NCBI GenBank assembly: GCA_016202785.1
Contig: JACQOC010000073.1
Coordinates: 1-7,291 of the forward strand
Length of the DNA stretch: 7,291 nucleotides
Reading direction: 5' to 3'
Origin: Candidatus Aenigmatarchaeota archaeon
Lineage (GTDB): Archaea > Aenigmatarchaeota > Aenigmatarchaeia > QMZP01
Part shown: positions 4,277-7,291 of the stretch, one piece after another
Numbering within the stretch: the stretch's first letter is position 1
Layout of the letters: every line of letters begins with the position of its first letter
The notes under the pieces: generated by a model
Told to the model about the DNA's origin: nothing
The model's database searches: none
Seen by the model: only the letters and a program-made list of their open reading frames with translations
Position numbers and translations under genes: made by a program

Positions 4277-6251
4277 TTCCGAGGAACGGCTCATATCGAA
4301 AGAGATCAAGAAGCTGGTGCCGATCCTCGGCCGCGACAACGCGGTGCGGCTGGCCAAGGCCTATCTGCTGGCTGACGAGGACACCCGGCTGCGGATTTTC
4401 GAGCTGGTCGACGCCATGAAGGCGGCGGTGATGGCCAAGCATGACATGCGCGACGCGCTCTTGCTCGAGCCGCCGCCGCAGAAAATAGCTGGGGAAGGCG
4501 ACATCGAGATGGGCAACGTGGTGTATGGCAACGTCCCTGTCTACCCGTTCAAGCTGGCGCAGCAGAAGCTCTTGACCCATATCGGCATCTTCGGCTCTTC
4601 CGGCTACGGCAAGACCAACCTGGCCTATAGGCTGATCGAGCAGCTGGTAGGCAAGAACATCCCGGTGCTGGTGTTCGACTTCTCCAAAAGGAACTATAGG
4701 GATTTGCTGTCCACGCCTATAGGCGACAAGGTCGAGCTTTACACTGTAGGGCGGGATGTCCGGCCGTTCGCGTTCAATCCGCTCAAGCCGCCGGAGGGCA
4801 TCCAGCTCAGCCAGTGGATGAAGGAGTTCGCAGCGATTTTCGACCACGCCTATTGGCTATTGGGCGGCGGCCGGCACATCATCATGAAGGCGCTGGAGGC
4901 GGTGCATGAGAAGAAGAGCCAGCCGGTTATTTCCGACTTGCGCGGCTGGGTGAATGACACGAAGTCGTCCAACATGTCGTCGAGGGAGCGGAACTGGCTG
5001 TCCACTGCCATCCGGCCGCTGGATTCCTTATGTTTCAAGGAGATCGGCGCAGTCTTCAGTTCCCCCAAGGGCATGGAGCCGTCCGAATTGCTCATCCCCG
5101 GGAAGGTATCGATACTCGAGCTTGATTCCCTGGACACCAACGACAAGACCTTCTTCATCGAGATAACCCTGCAGTGGCTGCGGGACTGGCTGCTGGTTTC
5201 CCAGGACCGGGAGCGGCTGAAAGGCGTCATCATCCTCGAGGAGGCGCACCACGTGCTGAACCGCGAGAAGAGCCGCCAGCAGGGTTCCGAGACCGTGATG
5301 GACGTCGTGTTCCGCGAAATCAGGGAGCTAGGCATGGGCGTCATGTACATCGACCAGCACCCGTCGCTGGTCTCATACCCGGCGCTCGGCAACACCTCTA
5401 CCCAGATATACATGAACCTGGGACTGGACACCAAGCACTCGTCCGACATCCAGGACGCCAGCAGCATGCTCGGCATCGATTACGAGGAGGAGGGCCGCCA
5501 CCTGCGCAAGCTGCCGGTCGGGCAGGGCATCGCCATGTGCCGGCAATTGGGCTTCCCGGACCCGTTCGTCATCTCCTTCCCGAAAGTCAATATCAGGAAA
5601 GGCTACGTCACGGACGGCATGATACGCGAGAAGCTCAAGACCGTCACGGAAGTGTCGAAGGAAGTGCAGGAAGTGTTCGCCATCGAGGACAAGGGCTGGA
5701 AGATAATCGAACAACTCGGCTCAGGAAACGGGGCTTTCACCAGCCAGCTTTACTCTAGCTTGAAGCTGTCCGGCAAGACGTTTGCGCGCAAGGCCGAACC
5801 GCTGCTCAAGGACCGGGTCATCGCCTGCTATCCGGCCAAGACCGGCAAGAACCGGCTGATTGTTTACTACCTGACCGGCAAGGGTTATAGGCTGTACGAA
5901 AAAACCTATAGGCCAGAACATGCGGAAGAGGCGTTTGATTATGACAATGTGCTGCACGGCCTGCACCTGCTCGGTTGGCATGCCAGCATGGTCGGCGCCA
6001 ACAGCCTCAAGCTCAGCAAGAAGGGCGAAGAGGCGGTGATAAAGGCGGCGGTGATAAACACCACCGACCGCGAGAAGGTGGCCAGCCTGTTGAAGACGCA
6101 TACCCATTTTGTCTGCTCGTCAGAGCGGGCGTTCAACGTCCTGCTGCAGGAAGCGGCCAAATGGTGCTCCGAATCGGTGGCCAGCCGCAACATCATGGTG
6201 AAGAAGGCTAACGAACCGGCCGACTTCCAGGTGTACGAAGTCGGCGGTTGA
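4263..6251 (+). CDS. HerA/VirB4-like (DUF87-type) P-loop ATPase with winged-helix domain, 662 aa
   Basis: It belongs to the FtsK/HerA superfamily of hexameric DNA or protein pumps. An N-terminal helical part (1-75) is followed by a short beta segment (80-98). Walker A is GSSGYGKT (111-118), followed by VLVFDF (135-140). Walker B is GVIILEEAHH (321-330), with Glu326-Glu327 as the acidic pair. The Q motif YIDQHPS (362-368) leads into a stretch with conserved-looking Asn and Thr (377-385). Residues about 475-550 look like a winged helix (KGWKIIEQL, FARKAEPLLKD, then LTGKGYRLYEKTY). The last ~100 residues include a Cys/His-containing segment (614-635) that I do not recognise. There is no membrane segment. 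The classic HerA N-terminal barrel appears reduced or replaced. ATG 4263 overlaps the upstream gene by 14 nt and has GGGAGA about 6 nt before it. It is probably a DNA translocase or packaging, transfer or defence motor; the exact role is unknown. Confidence 0.88.
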   Translation: MAIRDSEERLISKEIKKLVPILGRDNAVRLAKAYLLADEDTRLRIFELVDAMKAAVMAKHDMRDALLLEPPPQKIAGEGDIEMGNVVYGNVPVYPFKLAQQKLLTHIGIFGSSGYGKTNLAYRLIEQLVGKNIPVLVFDFSKRNYRDLLSTPIGDKVELYTVGRDVRPFAFNPLKPPEGIQLSQWMKEFAAIFDHAYWLLGGGRHIIMKALEAVHEKKSQPVISDLRGWVNDTKSSNMSSRERNWLSTAIRPLDSLCFKEIGAVFSSPKGMEPSELLIPGKVSILELDSLDTNDKTFFIEITLQWLRDWLLVSQDRERLKGVIILEEAHHVLNREKSRQQGSETVMDVVFREIRELGMGVMYIDQHPSLVSYPALGNTSTQIYMNLGLDTKHSSDIQDASSMLGIDYEEEGRHLRKLPVGQGIAMCRQLGFPDPFVISFPKVNIRKGYVTDGMIREKLKTVTEVSKEVQEVFAIEDKGWKIIEQLGSGNGAFTSQLYSSLKLSGKTFARKAEPLLKDRVIACYPAKTGKNRLIVYYLTGKGYRLYEKTYRPEHAEEAFDYDNVLHGLHLLGWHASMVGANSLKLSKKGEEAVIKAAVINTTDREKVASLLKTHTHFVCSSERAFNVLLQEAAKWCSESVASRNIMVKKANEPADFQVYEVGG

Positions 6252-6252
6252 C

Positions 6253-6291
6253 GGCAAAATTTGCCTGCAAAACAAGTACATTGTAATGTAC
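6253..6291 (+). terminator. Likely terminator region of the coiled-coil/ATPase operon
   Basis: Directly after the TGA stop comes the palindrome GGCAAA-A-TTTGCC, then a perfect 6-bp hairpin GTACAT-TGTA-ATGTAC. Only a modest T-tract (TTTTGTG near 6306) follows, so the assignment rests mainly on position and dyads. Confidence 0.45.
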
Positions 6292-6335
6292 AACATACAC
6301 TCTAGTTTTGTGTGCATCACGGTGTACCTATCCCC

Positions 6336-6376
6336 AAACAAAATGCGTGCACTTTTGGGTGCCGGTGGCAATGCAC
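6336..6376 (-). terminator. Possible terminator of the DUF4143 gene
   Basis: On the minus strand GTGCA (6376-6372) pairs with TGCAC (6351-6347), followed by a T-rich stretch TTTTGTTTGG. The stem is only 5 bp, so the U-rich tract is the main evidence. Confidence 0.35.
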
Positions 6377-6380
6377 AGGA

Positions 6381-7291
6381 TTAGCGCAGCAGCCATTTCC
6401 ACAGCGGCACGTACTTGACCTTTTTGCCGGCCTGTTGCTCTTCGCCTTCGAACCCTTCGGTTATGACGGTGCCTTCATCCAGCTGGAATGCCGCCATGGC
6501 CTCGTTCAGGCCGTTCAGCTCCCGCTCTTTGTTGGCTCCCAGTTCATAACATACCTGGATCGCCTGCACCACCCGCTGGCCTTCCTTCACCACGAAATCG
6601 CATTCCGCCTTCCCTTTGTAATAATATACCTCTTGTGACTGCTGTAGCAGGGAGAGGAATACCAAGTTCTCATACAGCCTGCCGACGTTCTCGCTGAACC
6701 GGAAGCCAACCGCATTGGCGATGCCGGTGTCGATGGCATACACCACCTTCGGGTTGGCGACCTGCTGCCGGAGCGAGTAGGAGAACTGCGCGACAAAGAA
6801 CACCAGGAAAGCGTCCTGCAGGTGGGCGGAGAAGCGCTCGGCGCTTTGCAGGCTAAGGCCGGCCATGGTCGCAGCCTTGCGGTAGGAAATATGCGCAGCA
6901 AAGCCGGTCAGGTAATGCTTGGCCAGCAGCCGCAGCCGATCCACTTTCCTTATGCGGTGCCGCTCGGCGACATCCCGGCTTAGGATGTCATCAAAATAGG
7001 TCTGCAATATCTGGGTCTTTTGGTCTTGCAGGACCGCCAGAGGAAAGCCGCCGAATTCCAGGTATTCGCGCAGCAGCTGCTTAACCTGGGTCTTGTTGGC
7101 CAGCATATCCAGCCGGCCGGCTATGGCTATGCCTTTGAACTCGAGGAATTCCCGGAAATCCAGCGGATATACCTTCATCTCCAGCCACCGGCCGGCCAAC
7201 AGCGTGCCCAATTCCTTGCTGAGCAGGCTGGAAGTCGAGCCAGAGACGATGATGTTGGCTTCCTTTTTCTCGTGCAAGCCCCGTACCGCCC
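6381..7291 (-). CDS. AAA_14-DUF4143 ATPase, C-terminal part (N terminus beyond window)
   Basis: The reading frame is open to the right edge, so about 303 C-terminal residues are seen and the start is missing. A TTG at 7277 should not be taken as the start, because the in-frame residues before it (AVRGLHEKK) continue the family pattern. Visible parts are the end of the AAA_14 ATPase domain (IIVSGSTSSLL, then LAGR and YPLDFREFLEFKG), followed by the DUF4143 region. The latter has the typical YFDDILSRDVAERHRIR helix, a winged-helix-like stretch (YRKAATMAGLS), the hydrophobic FLVFFVAQF, and a restriction-nuclease-like C-terminal fold (ECDFVV, then AIQVCYEL). The usual acidic-x-Lys of active nucleases reads Gln-Val-Cys, so nuclease activity is unlikely. 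Walker A and B lie outside the window. The cellular role of this family is not established; such genes are often multicopy in archaea. Confidence 0.87.
   Translation of the reverse strand, partial: AVRGLHEKKEANIIVSGSTSSLLSKELGTLLAGRWLEMKVYPLDFREFLEFKGIAIAGRLDMLANKTQVKQLLREYLEFGGFPLAVLQDQKTQILQTYFDDILSRDVAERHRIRKVDRLRLLAKHYLTGFAAHISYRKAATMAGLSLQSAERFSAHLQDAFLVFFVAQFSYSLRQQVANPKVVYAIDTGIANAVGFRFSENVGRLYENLVFLSLLQQSQEVYYYKGKAECDFVVKEGQRVVQAIQVCYELGANKERELNGLNEAMAAFQLDEGTVITEGFEGEEQQAGKKVKYVPLWKWLLR

Larger units (their letters stand above)
6252..6380. other. Convergent intergenic region
   Basis: It separates the plus-strand ATPase gene from the minus-strand DUF4143 gene. It holds GGCAAAATTTGCC (6253-6265), a perfect hairpin GTACAT/ATGTAC with a 4-nt loop (6276-6291), and GTGCA 6347-6351 / TGCAC 6372-6376 with a T-rich minus-strand tract beside it. 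No ORF is credible. Confidence 0.5.

Noticed and set aside
5174..5758. Plus-strand 194-codon ORF in an alternative frame
   Set aside because: It is fully inside the HerA-like gene, whose frame has all the ATPase motifs; the shadow product is Arg/Gly/His-rich as expected from high-GC sequence.
1..7291. CRISPR array, transposase or insertion sequence
   Set aside because: No regularly spaced direct repeats and no transposase-like reading frame were seen.
2771..7291. Integrated element using the tRNA-Val gene as attachment site
   Set aside because: No second copy of the tRNA 3' end and no integrase gene are present in the window.

Overview
The window looks archaeal. A tRNA gene on the minus strand lacks an encoded CCA end and carries a short (about 30 nt) intron in the anticodon loop. 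TATA-type promoters sit about 25 bp upstream of gene starts, one of them placed for a leaderless mRNA. U-rich terminators follow genes, and the ATPase families (HerA/DUF87-like and AAA_14-DUF4143) are common in archaea. GC is moderate to high. The many small secreted proteins and DUF4143 ATPase would suit a DPANN-type archaeon, but nothing here fixes the lineage.

Left part (1-2873), almost entirely minus strand: the 5' end of a tRNA cut by the window edge with its TATA box; a terminator; a very short signal-peptide gene (346-477); a hairpin-rich gap; a 290-aa secreted protein (799-1671); a second hairpin-rich gap with a possible pseudoknot; a 111-aa secreted protein (2096-2431); a third gap with hairpins downstream of a TATA box; and an intron-containing tRNA-Val (2771-2873). 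One 35-aa ORF with a good Shine-Dalgarno (218-325) is the only candidate plus-strand gene here. None of the secreted proteins belongs to a family I recognise.

Right part (3162-7291): a leaderless 127-aa multi-pass membrane protein (minus strand, 3162-3545) with an excellent terminator is divergent from a two-gene plus-strand operon. The operon encodes a charged coiled-coil protein (3716-4276) and, overlapping it by 14 nt, a 662-aa HerA/VirB4-like ATPase with a winged-helix C-terminal part (4263-6251). Facing it across a hairpin-containing gap is the C-terminal part of an AAA_14-DUF4143 ATPase (6381-7291), cut by the right edge.

How the genes work together: the coiled-coil/ATPase pair is the clearest functional unit. 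Translational coupling implies a fixed stoichiometry, and the coiled-coil protein is best read as a dedicated partner of a hexameric DNA pump. The divergent membrane protein may share its regulatory region and could be a membrane partner, but this rests only on position. No NurA, Mre11 or Rad50 gene lies beside the HerA-like gene, so it is not the canonical end-resection operon. The most unusual items are this operon, the tRNA-Val intron with its ambiguous splice frame, and several tandem hairpin regions that may encode unknown RNAs.
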